Below are positions 42,578 through 53,978 of a stretch of DNA of 64,000 bases, in pieces. Source of the DNA: Agrococcus beijingensis (lineage in GTDB: Bacteria > Actinomycetota > Actinomycetes > Actinomycetales > Microbacteriaceae); the NCBI RefSeq assembly GCF_030758955.1, contig NZ_CP132360.1:452218-516217 (forward strand), read 5' to 3'. A program made the translations under genes and the position numbers. A model generated the notes under the pieces. It worked only from the letters and a program-made list of their open reading frames with translations, did no database searches and was not told where the DNA came from. How positions within the stretch are numbered: the stretch's first letter is position 1; every line of letters begins with the position of its first letter.

Positions 42578-44320
42578 GTGACCGAGACGCCCGCAGACCG
42601 CACTTCCGAGCACGAGCGCGCCGACTGGGTCTCGCGCCTGGCCGACGAGGTGATCGCCGAGGCCGCCGCCCGCGGCACCCGACCGGTCGCCGCATCCGGC
42701 ATCTCGCCGTCGGGCCCCATCCACCTGGGCAACTTCCGCGAGGTGATGAGCCCGCACCTCGTCGTCGACGAGCTGCAGCGGCGCGGGATCGACGCCGAGC
42801 ACATCTTCAGCTGGGACGACTACGACCGGTTCCGCAAGGTGCCCGCGGGCATCGAGGGGGTCGACGAGACGTGGGCCGAGCACATCGGCAAGCCGCTGAC
42901 CAGCGTGCCCGCCCCGCCCGGCAGCGCCGAGCAGAGCTGGGCCGCGCACTTCCGCGCCCAGGCGGAGGCCTCGTTCGCCGAGGTCGGCATCCGCTACCGC
43001 GGCATCAGCCAGACGGAGCAGTACCGGGCGGGCGCCTACACCGAGCAGATCCTGCACGCGATGCGCCACCGCCCCGAGATCGACGCGATCCTCGCGCAGT
43101 ACCGCACGCTGCCCGCCGCGAAGGACGAGGACGAGGCGCTGCAGGCCGCCCTCGACGCCTCCTCCGGTGCCGCCAGCGAGGACGACGGCTCGGGCGGCAC
43201 CGAGTACTACCCGTACAAGCCCTACTGCACGAGCTGCGGCAAGGACCTCACGACCATCGAGGCGTACGACGACGACTCGACCGAGATGACCTACTCGTGC
43301 CAGTGCGGCCACCGCGAGACGGTGCTGCTGCGCGAGTTCCGGTCGGGCAAGCTGGTGTGGAAGGTCGACTGGCCGATGCGCTGGGCCTTCGAGAAGGTGG
43401 TCTTCGAGCCCTCGGGCGTTGACCACCAGTCGCCCGGCTCGTCGTTCCAGGTGGGCCTCGAGCTGGCGCCGGTCTTCGGCTGGCAGCGGCCGCTCGGCCC
43501 GATGTACGCGTTCGTCGGCTTCGGCGGCGTCGCCAAGATGTCCTCCTCGCGCGGCGGCGCACCCGTGCCCGCCGACGCGCTGGCGGTCATGGAGGCGCCG
43601 GTGCTGCGCTGGCTCTACGCCCGCCGCCGCATGAACCAGTCGTTCGACGTCGCTTTCGGCTCCGAGCTGCAGCGCACCTACGACGAGTGGGATGCGCTGC
43701 TGCGGAAGGCCGCGGCCGGCACGGCGGGCGAGGCGGAGCTCGCGGCGCTCGAACGAGCCACCGCCTCCGCGCACGAGCGGCTGCCCGAGACCCCGCGCCG
43801 CGTCGCCTACCGCACCCTCGCCTCGGTCGTCGACCTCACCTTCGGCGACGAGGCGCAGATCCTGCGCATCCTGAGCGGCCTCGACGCCGACGACCCGATC
43901 ACCGACCTCGAGCCGCTGCGCCCGCGCCTCGACCGGGTGGAGGCGTGGGTCGCGACGCACATGCCGGCCGAGGAGCACACGGTCGTGCGCGACAGCCCCG
44001 ACCGCGAGGCGCTCGAGGCGCTCACCGAGACCGAGCGCGACGCGCTGCGGCTGCTCGTCGACGGCGGCATGGGGCTGCCGCCGATCGAGGAGGCATGGAC
44101 GCTCGACGGGCTCACCAACCAGGCCTACGGCGTCGCGAAGGTGCAGCGAGGCCTCGAGCCCGACGCGCTGGTGAAGGGCGACAAGGAGCTCTCGGCCGCG
44201 CAGCGCGCGTTCTTCGCGCTGCTCTACCGGCTGCTGGTCGGCCGCGAGACCGGCCCGCGCATCCCGACGCTGCTGCTCGCGATCGGTCGCGAGCGGGTGC
44301 GGTCCCTGCTCGCCCCGTGA
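42578..44320 (+). CDS. lysS: class I lysyl-tRNA synthetase
   Basis: 580 residues. This is the archaeal-type class I enzyme: HIGH-like PSGPIHLGNFRE and KMSSSRG, with an internal zinc-like CTSCGKDL...CQCGH insertion. It charges tRNA-Lys. It differs in fold from the common class II LysRS; some actinobacteria carry only this form or both. The GTG start lies 8 nt after TAGGAT (42564-42569). A short gene with its own -10 follows. Confidence 0.96.
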   Translation: MTETPADRTSEHERADWVSRLADEVIAEAAARGTRPVAASGISPSGPIHLGNFREVMSPHLVVDELQRRGIDAEHIFSWDDYDRFRKVPAGIEGVDETWAEHIGKPLTSVPAPPGSAEQSWAAHFRAQAEASFAEVGIRYRGISQTEQYRAGAYTEQILHAMRHRPEIDAILAQYRTLPAAKDEDEALQAALDASSGAASEDDGSGGTEYYPYKPYCTSCGKDLTTIEAYDDDSTEMTYSCQCGHRETVLLREFRSGKLVWKVDWPMRWAFEKVVFEPSGVDHQSPGSSFQVGLELAPVFGWQRPLGPMYAFVGFGGVAKMSSSRGGAPVPADALAVMEAPVLRWLYARRRMNQSFDVAFGSELQRTYDEWDALLRKAAAGTAGEAELAALERATASAHERLPETPRRVAYRTLASVVDLTFGDEAQILRILSGLDADDPITDLEPLRPRLDRVEAWVATHMPAEEHTVVRDSPDREALEALTETERDALRLLVDGGMGLPPIEEAWTLDGLTNQAYGVAKVQRGLEPDALVKGDKELSAAQRAFFALLYRLLVGRETGPRIPTLLLAIGRERVRSLLAP

Positions 44321-44340
44321 GCCGCTCGCCCGGCGCGGGG

Positions 44341-44352
44341 TAGACTGGGCCC
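44341..44352 (+). promoter_or_regulatory. -10 TAGACT for a leaderless gene
   Basis: TAGACT at 44341-44346, GGGCCC spacer, ATG at 44353: canonical TANNNT-N6-ATG. Confidence 0.55.
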
Positions 44353-44679
44353 ATGCCTGAGAGCTGGTGGGGGAACGCGATCTTCTCGCTGATCCCGACG
44401 ATCGTGCTCGGTCTCATCTTCTGGATGGTCCTGCGGCTGATCATCCGCGGCGATCGCAACGCCCGCAGCTCCTACGACGCGATCGAGGCCGAGGAGCGCG
44501 CCAAGGCCGGGCTCCCGCCGCGCACCCGCGCGACGGGCGCGCCCGCCGCAGGCGACGCATCCGCCCCCGTCGAGGCCCAGCCGCCCGGCGCCGCGCACCC
44601 GGGGGATGGGCACGGCGCTGACGCGGATGCGTCACCGCCGCAGGGCGAGCACCCCACCGACGACCGCTCCCGGGCCTAG
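44353..44679 (+). CDS. small single-pass membrane protein
   Basis: 108 residues. One helix at residues 10-30 (IFSLIPTIVLGLIFWMVLRLII) followed by RGDRNARSSYDAIEAEERAKAG and a Pro/Gly/His/Ala-rich disordered tail. Conserved next to lysS in related genomes as far as I recall; function unknown. It converges with the CPBP protease gene, 7 bp apart. Confidence 0.7.
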   Translation: MPESWWGNAIFSLIPTIVLGLIFWMVLRLIIRGDRNARSSYDAIEAEERAKAGLPPRTRATGAPAAGDASAPVEAQPPGAAHPGDGHGADADASPPQGEHPTDDRSRA

Positions 44680-44686
44680 CGACCCG

Positions 44687-46075
44687 TCAGGCCACGGCGA
44701 CCGGCTGCGGCATCGGGAGCGCGGGCCGCGGCTCGAGCAGGTCGGCGGCCGGCGTGCCCTCGGTCGACCGCTGCGCCCGTCGCATCCCGAAGTGCACGGC
44801 CGCGTAGGCGGCGGTCAGCGCCACCAGCGTGATGGCGAACGACAGCCAGTCCTCGCCCGCGACCGGCTGCGCGGAGGCGAACGCCGATGTGCCGGTGAGC
44901 GCGAGCGGCACCATGATGAAGACGTTGTTGGCCGTGTGCAGCACCGACGCGGCCTCGAGCCCGCCGGTGCGGTAGGTCAGCATCGAGCAGGCGAAGCCCA
45001 CCAGCGACAGCTGCAGGGTCGCCGCGATCGACGGATGCGTATGCATCGCGCCGAAGAGCAGGCCGGTCGCGGCTCCGGTCCAGATGGCGTTGCCGAGGGG
45101 CCCGCGCAGCAGCCACGGCCCGAGGGCTGCGGAGGCGAGCGCCAGCAGCGAGAGCCACCAGGTGGCCGGCTGCAGCGCCATCACCAGCAGCACCGGCAGC
45201 AGCATGACGAGCACCGGCACGTAGCGGTGGCGCAGCCAGCCGCCCATCAGCTGCGGCAGCAGGCCGCGGAAGGTGAACTCCTCGCCCGTGGACTGCAGCG
45301 GCGTCGTCAGCAGCACCGCGATGACCAGGCCCCAGTTGGGATCCCACTGCCACTCGACCGTCGGGTCCATCGCCAGCGACGCACCGATGTAGACGGCGAA
45401 GATGGGCAGGATCAGGATCGCCGCGCGGCCGACCGCCGACCAGCGCCAGCGGCCCACGACGCTCGACGCGAAGCCGGCCGCACGCTTGCCGAACGCCGCC
45501 AGCGCCACGATCACGCCGGGGATCATGACCGCCCACGCCAGGTTGACCGCGACCATGCCGAGCGGCGTGCCGACCGTCGCCGCGATCATCTCGCTGGCGA
45601 AGTCGGCATCGCCGGCCTGCGCGTCCAGCGGGTCGATCGTCGACGAGAACTCGATGATGCCGGGCAGCAGCAGCGCGATCGACAGGAGCTGGCCGAGGGC
45701 GAAGAATCCGGCCGCGATCGCCCAGGCGATGAACCAGCGGCCGACGCGGCGCTCGAGCGGCCGGAGGACCTGCGCGTGGGCGAGGCCCGACATCGGCAGC
45801 GCCGCGGGCAGCAGCGCGGGGCGCTTCGGCGCGGGCGGCAGCGGCTGGCCGTACGGGGCGTAGCCGTATGTGGGCTGCTGGCCGTACGCGGGCTGGCCGT
45901 ACGCGGGCTGGCCGTACGCGGGCTGGGTGTAGCCGGGCGGCTGCTGGCCGTAGGAAGGCTGGCCGTACCCCGTGGGCTGCTGCCCGTCTTGGCGCTGCCC
46001 GTAGGGCTGCTGCTCGTGCTGCGGCTGCCCGAAGGGCTGCGGAACCGGCACCTGCTGGCCGTACTGATCGGTCAC
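44687..46075 (-). CDS. CPBP family intramembrane metalloprotease with Q/Y/G-rich N-terminus
   Basis: 462 residues. The first 80 are Gln/Tyr/Gly/Pro repeats (QPAYGQ type). The rest has about eight to ten helices and the CPBP (CAAX protease/bacteriocin self-immunity) motifs EEFTFRG (EExxxR), FGAMHTHP and LHTANN. It probably cleaves within membranes; substrate unknown. The GTG at 46075 is chosen because GCGAGGAGC lies just before it; an ATG 24 bp upstream would leave no leader after the -10-like TAGCCT (46100-46105). Confidence 0.85.
   Translation of the reverse strand: MTDQYGQQVPVPQPFGQPQHEQQPYGQRQDGQQPTGYGQPSYGQQPPGYTQPAYGQPAYGQPAYGQQPTYGYAPYGQPLPPAPKRPALLPAALPMSGLAHAQVLRPLERRVGRWFIAWAIAAGFFALGQLLSIALLLPGIIEFSSTIDPLDAQAGDADFASEMIAATVGTPLGMVAVNLAWAVMIPGVIVALAAFGKRAAGFASSVVGRWRWSAVGRAAILILPIFAVYIGASLAMDPTVEWQWDPNWGLVIAVLLTTPLQSTGEEFTFRGLLPQLMGGWLRHRYVPVLVMLLPVLLVMALQPATWWLSLLALASAALGPWLLRGPLGNAIWTGAATGLLFGAMHTHPSIAATLQLSLVGFACSMLTYRTGGLEAASVLHTANNVFIMVPLALTGTSAFASAQPVAGEDWLSFAITLVALTAAYAAVHFGMRRAQRSTEGTPAADLLEPRPALPMPQPVAVA
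45881..45925 (-). repeat. 15-bp in-frame tandem repeat
   Basis: Three perfect copies of GCCGTACGCGGGCTG (plus-strand reading) encode the QPAYG repeats in the CPBP protein. Confidence 0.85.
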
Positions 46076-46112
46076 CTTGCTCCTCGCGTCTGTCCCCATG
46101 AGGCTACCGAGG

Positions 46113-46352
46113 TCAGCCCTCAGTTCGATGGGCGTCGACCGTGAACAGGTCGCCGGGCTGGCAGTCGAGCGCGTCGCAGATGGCGATCAGGGTCGAGAAG
46201 CGGATGGCCCGAGCCCGGTCGTTCTTCAGCACCGAGAGGTTGACGAGGCTGACGCCCACCGCCTCGGCGAGGGCGGTGAGCGTCATCCCCTTGGCCTCGA
46301 GCAGCTCGTCGAGTCGGCAGTGCAGCCGCGAGAGGTCCTCCTCGGCCGGCAC
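46113..46352 (-). CDS. XRE-family HTH regulator (YozG-like)
   Basis: 79 residues with one HTH: LLEAKGMTLTALAEAVGVSLVNLSVLKNDRARAIRFSTLIAICDALDCQPGDLF. This is the compact Cro/CI type that accompanies DUF2975 membrane proteins. The GTG start overlaps the last base of the DUF2975 stop (TAGTG), so the two are translated together. It probably represses its own operon via the TATCGA repeats upstream. Confidence 0.85.
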   Translation of the reverse strand: MPAEEDLSRLHCRLDELLEAKGMTLTALAEAVGVSLVNLSVLKNDRARAIRFSTLIAICDALDCQPGDLFTVDAHRTEG

Positions 46353-46957
46353 TAGACGAGGCCCTGCGCATCCTGCTCGAGGCGCCCGGCGATGCGGAAG
46401 ACGATCATCAGCGCCCCGACCGCGAGGCCGAGGAAGATCGCCATCGGGCTGAACGCGGCGACGGCGCCGAAGCCGCTCGCGTTTCCCATGGCATCCCAAG
46501 TGGCCATGCTCACCCAGCCCTCGAGCGCATCCGCGACGACCGGGGCACCAGCGACGCCGACGAGCACGAGGCCGAGCGGCACCTGCGCCGCCTGCAGCAG
46601 CGCCCGCCCGCGCAGCAGGCGACCGGCCAGCAGCGCGATGCCGATCAGCACGAGCGCGAGGCCCGCCGCACGCACGCCCAGTGCCGCCACCATGGCGGCG
46701 GTGAGGTGCGCGGGCTGGCCCTCGACGCGCAGCACCGACTCGACCGTCTGCATCGAGAGCACGTCGACCGACCCGCCCGAGGGCGGCACCGTCGCCTGCG
46801 TCGTCAGGCGCGCCGCGCCGCCGCCCATGGCGTGCATGACGGTCGTGAAGAGCCCGCCGATCGCGGTGAGGGCCGCACCGGCCCAGCCGCCGATCTGCAG
46901 GATGCGGAGCACGATGCGGTCGGTGCGAGTGAGGCCGAGGGTGGGGGAGATGGTCAT
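46352..46957 (-). CDS. DUF2975-like membrane protein
   Basis: 201 residues with four membrane helices (GGWAGAALTAIGGLFTTVMHAMG, VAALGVRAAGLALVLIGIALLAG, AQVPLGLVLVGVAGAPVVADAL, AAFSPMAIFLGLAVGALMIVFRI) and an extracytoplasmic loop between the first two. Pairing with an XRE regulator is diagnostic of the DUF2975 group. The role is unknown; membrane-stress sensing is often suggested. GAAGGAGCC precedes the ATG. Confidence 0.8.
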   Translation of the reverse strand: MTISPTLGLTRTDRIVLRILQIGGWAGAALTAIGGLFTTVMHAMGGGAARLTTQATVPPSGGSVDVLSMQTVESVLRVEGQPAHLTAAMVAALGVRAAGLALVLIGIALLAGRLLRGRALLQAAQVPLGLVLVGVAGAPVVADALEGWVSMATWDAMGNASGFGAVAAFSPMAIFLGLAVGALMIVFRIAGRLEQDAQGLV

Positions 46958-46973
46958 CGCAGGCTCCTTCGGT

Positions 46974-47008
46974 GTTATCGATTGTCGTGAAGTTATCGAA
47001 CCTCGATA
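46974..47008 (-). promoter_or_regulatory. probable operator of the DUF2975-XRE operon
   Basis: GTTATCGA occurs at 46974-46981 and again at 46992-46999, 18 bp apart. TATCGA (46994-46999), ACC, TCGATA (47003-47008) forms a perfect 6-bp dyad. The cluster lies 17-51 bp upstream of the DUF2975 start in AT-rich DNA, where a repressor of the adjacent XRE type would bind. Confidence 0.55.
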
Positions 47009-47063
47009 CGTGCGTCAAGGGACATCCGCACATGACGGTCACCACGCATCCGCGCCCCCGTCG

Positions 47064-47077
47064 CGCCGACAGCGAAC
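47064..47077 (+). promoter_or_regulatory. ClgR box upstream of clpC
   Basis: CGCCGACAGCGAAC fits the core of the published corynebacterial ClgR consensus (CGCYNANRGCGWWS). It is centred about 46 bp upstream of the start predicted from TACGCT (47105-47110), a position suited to activation. Confidence 0.6.
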
Positions 47078-47135
47078 ACGGCCGCGGCGACGAAGTCGCG
47101 CGGCTACGCTCGTGGAACAAGGAAGGGAGGCAGCG

Positions 47136-49616
<2,481 letters not shown>

Positions 49617-49631
49617 CGTCGCTCGGTCGAG

Positions 49632-49655
49632 GAGGGGGTCCCACGGGGCCCCCTC
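49632..49655 (+). terminator. terminator after clpC
   Basis: GAGGGGG plus CCC pair with GGG plus CCCCCTC around loop ACG, one bulged T, followed by TTCG; 15 bp after the clpC stop. Confidence 0.75.
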
Positions 49656-49791
49656 TTCGCGTGCGCCGGGGTGCCGAGCACCCGATGTTCACCTCCGCGT
49701 CACAGTTGGGGGTCGCGCACGTCACAGGCTTTGCCTAGGCTCGCGAATGGCGTGCCCTTTGCGCCGTCCGATCCCTTGCAACGGAGAACCT

Positions 49792-52731
49792 GTGATCAAG
49801 CACTTCAAGCGCACTGCAGCGGCGGGAGCCGCCTGTGCCGTCGGCGTCGGGCTGCTCGTCGCCCCGACGGCCGCCGTCGCCGCTCCCATCGTCGTCGACC
49901 CCGCGACCACCGCGGTCGTCAACCTGCTCCACTTCAACGACTTCCACGGCCGCCTCGATGCGAACACCACAGTGCAGTTCGCCGGCACCATCGAGCAGCT
50001 GCGGGCCGACTACCCGACCTCGAGCCTGCTGCTCTCGGGCGGCGACAGCATCGGCGCATCGAACTTCGTCTCGGCGTCGCAGGACGACGAGCCGACGCTC
50101 GAGGTGCTGAACGCGATCGGCGTCGACGCCGCCGCGGTCGGCAACCACGAGTTCGACCAGGGCGTCGACGACCTCACGGGCCGGGTCGACGCGCTCGCCG
50201 ACTTCCCCTACCTCTCCGCGAACGTCACCCTCAACGGCGCGCCCATCGGCCCCGCCTTCGAGACGTTCGAGATCGACGGCATCACGGTCGGCGTCATCGG
50301 CGCCGTCACGCAGCAGACGCCCAGCCTGGTCGACGGCTCCGGCGTGGTCGGCGTCGAGTTCGGCGACCCCGTCACGGCCGTCAACGCGGTCGCCGCAGAG
50401 CTCACCGATGGCGACGCCGCCAACGGCGAGGCCGATGTGATCGTCGCCGAGATCCACGACGGCTCGCAGCTGACGCTCGCGCCGAACGCGCCCCAGGCCG
50501 AGCAGGAGGCCACCCTCGCGCCGGACGCGGCCGCCAGCGGCGCCTTCGGCGACATGGTCAACTCGCTGTCGGCCGACGTCGACGTGATCTTCAACGGCCA
50601 CACGCACCGGACCTATTCGTGGATGGCGCCCGTTCCGGGCGCCCCGGGCGAGACGCGACCGATCGTGCAGTCGAACGAGTACTCCAACCTGGTGGGCCAG
50701 GTCGTGCTCGCCGTCGACCGCGCCACCGGCGACGCGACCGTCGAGGTGCTCGCGAACCACACCCGCACGACCCTGCCTGCCGCCGACCTGGCGGCCTCCT
50801 ACCCGCGCGCGGCCGAGGTCAAGACGATCGTCGACGCCGCAGTGGCCGAGGCGGCCGTGATCGGCAACGTCGAGGTCGGCACCATCTCGGGCCCGATCAC
50901 CGTGCCGGCGCTCTCCAACGGCAACCGCAGCGAGGAGTCGACCTCGGCGCAGATGGTCGCGAACATGTACCGCGACCAGCTCGCCAGCGAGGCGCGCGGC
51001 GCCGCCGAGATCGGCATCGTCAACCCGGGCGGCGTGCGCGACAGCTTCCTCTACGAGCCGACGGCGCCCGAGACCGAGCCCGGTGTCGTTCGCCTCGCCG
51101 AGGCCAACACCATGCTGCCGTTCATCAACAACCTGTGGTCGATCACGCTCACCGGCGCCGAGCTCGACGCCGTGCTCGAGGAGCAGTGGCAGCGCAGCAT
51201 CGACGGCGTGCCGTTCACGAGCGGCCGCACCTACCTGCAGCTGGGCCTCAGCGACAACGTCACCTACACCTCCGACCCGACCCGACCGATCGACGACCGC
51301 GTCAGCGACATCGCGATCGACGGCGCGTTCGTCACGCCCGACCAGGAGATCCGCGTCGCGAGCTCGTCGTTCCTGATCGGCGTGATGGGCTCGAACGCGG
51401 GTGACAACTTCTGGAGCTTCGGCGAGGGCACCGATGAGCGCGACTCCGGACTCGTCGACCAGGACGCGCTGCTGGCCTACCTGGCCGCCAACCCTGGGCT
51501 CGCTCCCGATTACACCGTGCGCCACGTCGACGTGGTCGGCCTGCCCGACGCTCCGGTGACCGCCGGCACCGAGCTGACGGTCGAGGTCAATCTCATCGAC
51601 CGCATCCGCTCGCTCGGTGCGGTCGCCTCCGAGACCGTCGAGATCCTCGATGAGACAGGCGCCGTTGTGGGCTCGGGCGACGTCGTCGCCGGCGCCACCG
51701 CGACCTCGGCGACCGTGACCTTCACGCCGTCGACGCCGGCGACCGACGTCGCCAGCCCCGCGCTGCAGACCTACACCGTGCGGGCCACCAACGGCTCGGA
51801 GATCCCGTTCCAGCTCGAGGTCGCTGCGCCGACCTCGCGCATCGCGGGCGCCGACCGCTTCGAGACGGCGGTCGACATCTCCGAGTCGGCCTACCAGGCG
51901 GGTGCTGACGTGGTCTACGTCGCCAGCGGCGAGGTCTGGCCCGACGCGCTGACCGCCGGCCCGGCGGCTGCGCACGAGGGCGGCCCGCTGCTCCTGGTGC
52001 GCCGTGACTCGGTCGCCGACTCGGTGGTGGGCGAGATCGCGCGCCTCGGCGCCGAGCGCGTCGTGATCGTCGGCGGCGAGCCGTCGGTCGGTGCCGACGT
52101 CGCCGACGCGATCGCCGCCATCGAGACGGTCACCACGGTCGACCGCCTCGCGGGCGACGACCGCTTCGACACCAGCCTGATGGTCGCCGAGTACGCGTTC
52201 GAGTCGGCTGCCGGTGCCTACATCACCACCGGCCTGCGCTTCCCGGACGCGCTGTCGGCCGGAGCCGCGGCGGGTCACCTCGACATGCCGCTCGTGCTGG
52301 TCGACCCCCGCTTCGCGGTGCCGGCTGCCACGGTCGACGTGCTCGACGGCCTCGGCATCGGTGCGGTGCGCATCGTCGGCGACATCAACGCGGTGCCGTC
52401 GTCGGTCGCCGGCCAGCTGGTCGACGAGGGCTTCAGCGTGCGTCGCCTCGGCGGCTCCGACCGGTTCGTCACCAGCGCCATCGTCACCATGTCGGCGTTC
52501 GACGCGGCACCCAACGGCGCCTACCTCGCCTCCGGCCTGAACTTCCCCGATGCCCTCGCGGGCAGCGCGGTCGCGGGTGCGCAGGGCGCGCCGCTCCTCA
52601 TCAGCCAGCCCGGCTGCGTGCCGGAGCGCGTGCTGACCGAGCTCGAGCGCCTGCAGCCGGCCTCGGTCACGCTGCTCGGCGGCGAGCCGTCGCTCTCGGC
52701 AGGCGTCGCCTGGCTGCGCTCCTGCAGCTGA
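49792..52731 (+). CDS. secreted 5'-nucleotidase/phosphoesterase with cell-wall-binding repeats
   Basis: 979 residues. Signal peptide with probable cleavage at AVA-AP near residue 30. UshA-type metallophosphatase: LLHFNDFHGRL, LLSGGDSIGAS, VGNHEFDQG, FNGHTHRTY; 5'-nucleotidase C-terminal domain (ESTSAQMVANMYRDQL, NPGGVRDSF). Residues about 680-979 hold three cell wall binding repeat 2 modules (each opening R-I/L-A/G-G-x-DRF). It probably hydrolyses extracellular nucleotides at the wall surface. GTG start with GGAGA 6 nt upstream. Confidence 0.93.
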   Translation: MIKHFKRTAAAGAACAVGVGLLVAPTAAVAAPIVVDPATTAVVNLLHFNDFHGRLDANTTVQFAGTIEQLRADYPTSSLLLSGGDSIGASNFVSASQDDEPTLEVLNAIGVDAAAVGNHEFDQGVDDLTGRVDALADFPYLSANVTLNGAPIGPAFETFEIDGITVGVIGAVTQQTPSLVDGSGVVGVEFGDPVTAVNAVAAELTDGDAANGEADVIVAEIHDGSQLTLAPNAPQAEQEATLAPDAAASGAFGDMVNSLSADVDVIFNGHTHRTYSWMAPVPGAPGETRPIVQSNEYSNLVGQVVLAVDRATGDATVEVLANHTRTTLPAADLAASYPRAAEVKTIVDAAVAEAAVIGNVEVGTISGPITVPALSNGNRSEESTSAQMVANMYRDQLASEARGAAEIGIVNPGGVRDSFLYEPTAPETEPGVVRLAEANTMLPFINNLWSITLTGAELDAVLEEQWQRSIDGVPFTSGRTYLQLGLSDNVTYTSDPTRPIDDRVSDIAIDGAFVTPDQEIRVASSSFLIGVMGSNAGDNFWSFGEGTDERDSGLVDQDALLAYLAANPGLAPDYTVRHVDVVGLPDAPVTAGTELTVEVNLIDRIRSLGAVASETVEILDETGAVVGSGDVVAGATATSATVTFTPSTPATDVASPALQTYTVRATNGSEIPFQLEVAAPTSRIAGADRFETAVDISESAYQAGADVVYVASGEVWPDALTAGPAAAHEGGPLLLVRRDSVADSVVGEIARLGAERVVIVGGEPSVGADVADAIAAIETVTTVDRLAGDDRFDTSLMVAEYAFESAAGAYITTGLRFPDALSAGAAAGHLDMPLVLVDPRFAVPAATVDVLDGLGIGAVRIVGDINAVPSSVAGQLVDEGFSVRRLGGSDRFVTSAIVTMSAFDAAPNGAYLASGLNFPDALAGSAVAGAQGAPLLISQPGCVPERVLTELERLQPASVTLLGGEPSLSAGVAWLRSCS

Positions 52732-52742
52732 TCGGCTGAGAC

Positions 52743-52781
52743 GAAGGAGGGGCGGGGCTTCGGCTCCGCCCCTTCCTCGTT
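52743..52781 (+). terminator. terminator after the nucleotidase gene
   Basis: GGGGCGGGGC, loop TTCG, GCTCCGCCCC: a 10-bp stem (one G-U) extended by GAAGG/TTCC, followed by TCGTT. Confidence 0.9.
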
Positions 52782-52814
52782 CGCGGTGTGGGCGGCGAGG
52801 ACTACGGTCGCGCC

Positions 52815-53363
52815 ATGGGCAAGATCGTCTTCGACACCGCATCCACCCTCAACGGCTTCCTCGCCGACGACCAGCATTCGCTCTCCTGGCTCTTCGCCGT
52901 CGCCGGCGGCACCGAGCCCGACCCGACGCTGCTGCCGCAGGCGGCGACGATCCTCGTCGAGGGCGCGCACACCTACGAGTGGATGCTGCGCGAATGGCAG
53001 GGGGCCGACGCGCAGCAGTGGCAGGAGTTCGCCGGTGCTCGACCGATCTTCGTGTTCACGAGCCGCGAGCTGCCGGTGCCGGAAGGCGCAGACGTGCGCT
53101 TCCTGCGCGGCGATGTCGCCGCGGCGCTGCCGACCCTGCGCGAAGCCGCGGGCGAGGGCGACATCTGGCTCATCGGCGGCGGCGACCTGGTCGGGCAGTT
53201 CTTCGACGCCGGCGCGCTCGACGAGATCGCCGTGACCGTCGCGCCCGTCACGCTGCCGAGCGGTGCGCCGCTGCTGCCCCGACGCATCGAGTCCGACCGC
53301 CTCACGCTCGTCGAGGCGCGGCAGGTCGGGCAGTTCGCGCGGCTCGCGTACCGGGTCGGCTGA
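52815..53363 (+). CDS. dihydrofolate reductase family (RibD C-terminal-like) protein
   Basis: 182 residues. IVFDTASTLNGFLADD, ILVEGAHTYEWM, DIWLIGGGDLVGQFF and a final LTLVEARQVG strand: the RibD_C/YyaP reductase fold. Likely an NADPH-dependent reductase of unknown substrate. The ATG is 6 nt after TACGGT (52803-52808), leaderless. Confidence 0.88.
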   Translation: MGKIVFDTASTLNGFLADDQHSLSWLFAVAGGTEPDPTLLPQAATILVEGAHTYEWMLREWQGADAQQWQEFAGARPIFVFTSRELPVPEGADVRFLRGDVAAALPTLREAAGEGDIWLIGGGDLVGQFFDAGALDEIAVTVAPVTLPSGAPLLPRRIESDRLTLVEARQVGQFARLAYRVG

Positions 53364-53424
53364 CGCCTCCGCGGGCGTCGACGGGTTCATCTGGCGCGCG
53401 GGCGCGCAAGTAGGCTCGACCACC

Positions 53425-53952
53425 ATGGCCGACACCGCATCTGCCCCCGCCGGCGCACCGCTCGTCGTCCGGCGCGCCCGCACCGGCGACGTGCGCGCGA
53501 TGCGCGACCTGATCGAGCCCTACGTACGACGCAGGATCCTGCTCGGCAAGGAGCTCGTCACGCTCTACGAGGCAGTGCAGGAGTTCGTCGTCGCCGAGCG
53601 CGACGGCGTCGTCGTCGGCTGCGGCGCCCTCCACGTGCTCTGGGAGGACCTGGGCGAGGTGCGCACGATCGCCGTCGCCCAGGGCGCGCTCGGCAAGGGC
53701 GTCGGCCACGCGATGCTCGCCGACCTCGAGGAGCGGGCGCGCGAGCTGGGGCTCTCGCGGCTGTTCTGCCTCACGTTCGAGACGGAGTTCTTCAGCCGCC
53801 ACGGCTTCGAGGAGGTCGCCGAGCAGATCGTCGATGCCGACGTGTTCGCCGAGCTGCTGCGCTCGCTCGACGGCGGCGTGGCCGAGTTCCTCGACCTCGC
53901 GCACGTCAAGCCGAACACGCTCGGCAACACGCGCATGCTCAAGCGCCTCTGA
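53425..53952 (+). CDS. amino-acid N-acetyltransferase (ArgA-like GNAT)
   Basis: 175 residues. GNAT core AERDGVVVGCGALHVLWEDLGEVRTIAVAQGALGKGVGHAMLADLEERAREL, then LFCLTFETEFFSRHGFEEV. This is the pattern of mycobacterial ArgA (N-acetylglutamate synthase, Rv2747 type), which acetylates glutamate or glutamine for arginine synthesis. TAGGCT lies 8 nt before the ATG. No other arg genes are nearby. Confidence 0.8.
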   Translation: MADTASAPAGAPLVVRRARTGDVRAMRDLIEPYVRRRILLGKELVTLYEAVQEFVVAERDGVVVGCGALHVLWEDLGEVRTIAVAQGALGKGVGHAMLADLEERARELGLSRLFCLTFETEFFSRHGFEEVAEQIVDADVFAELLRSLDGGVAEFLDLAHVKPNTLGNTRMLKRL

Positions 53953-53978
53953 CTTGTGGTGACGCCTACCCTGGATCG

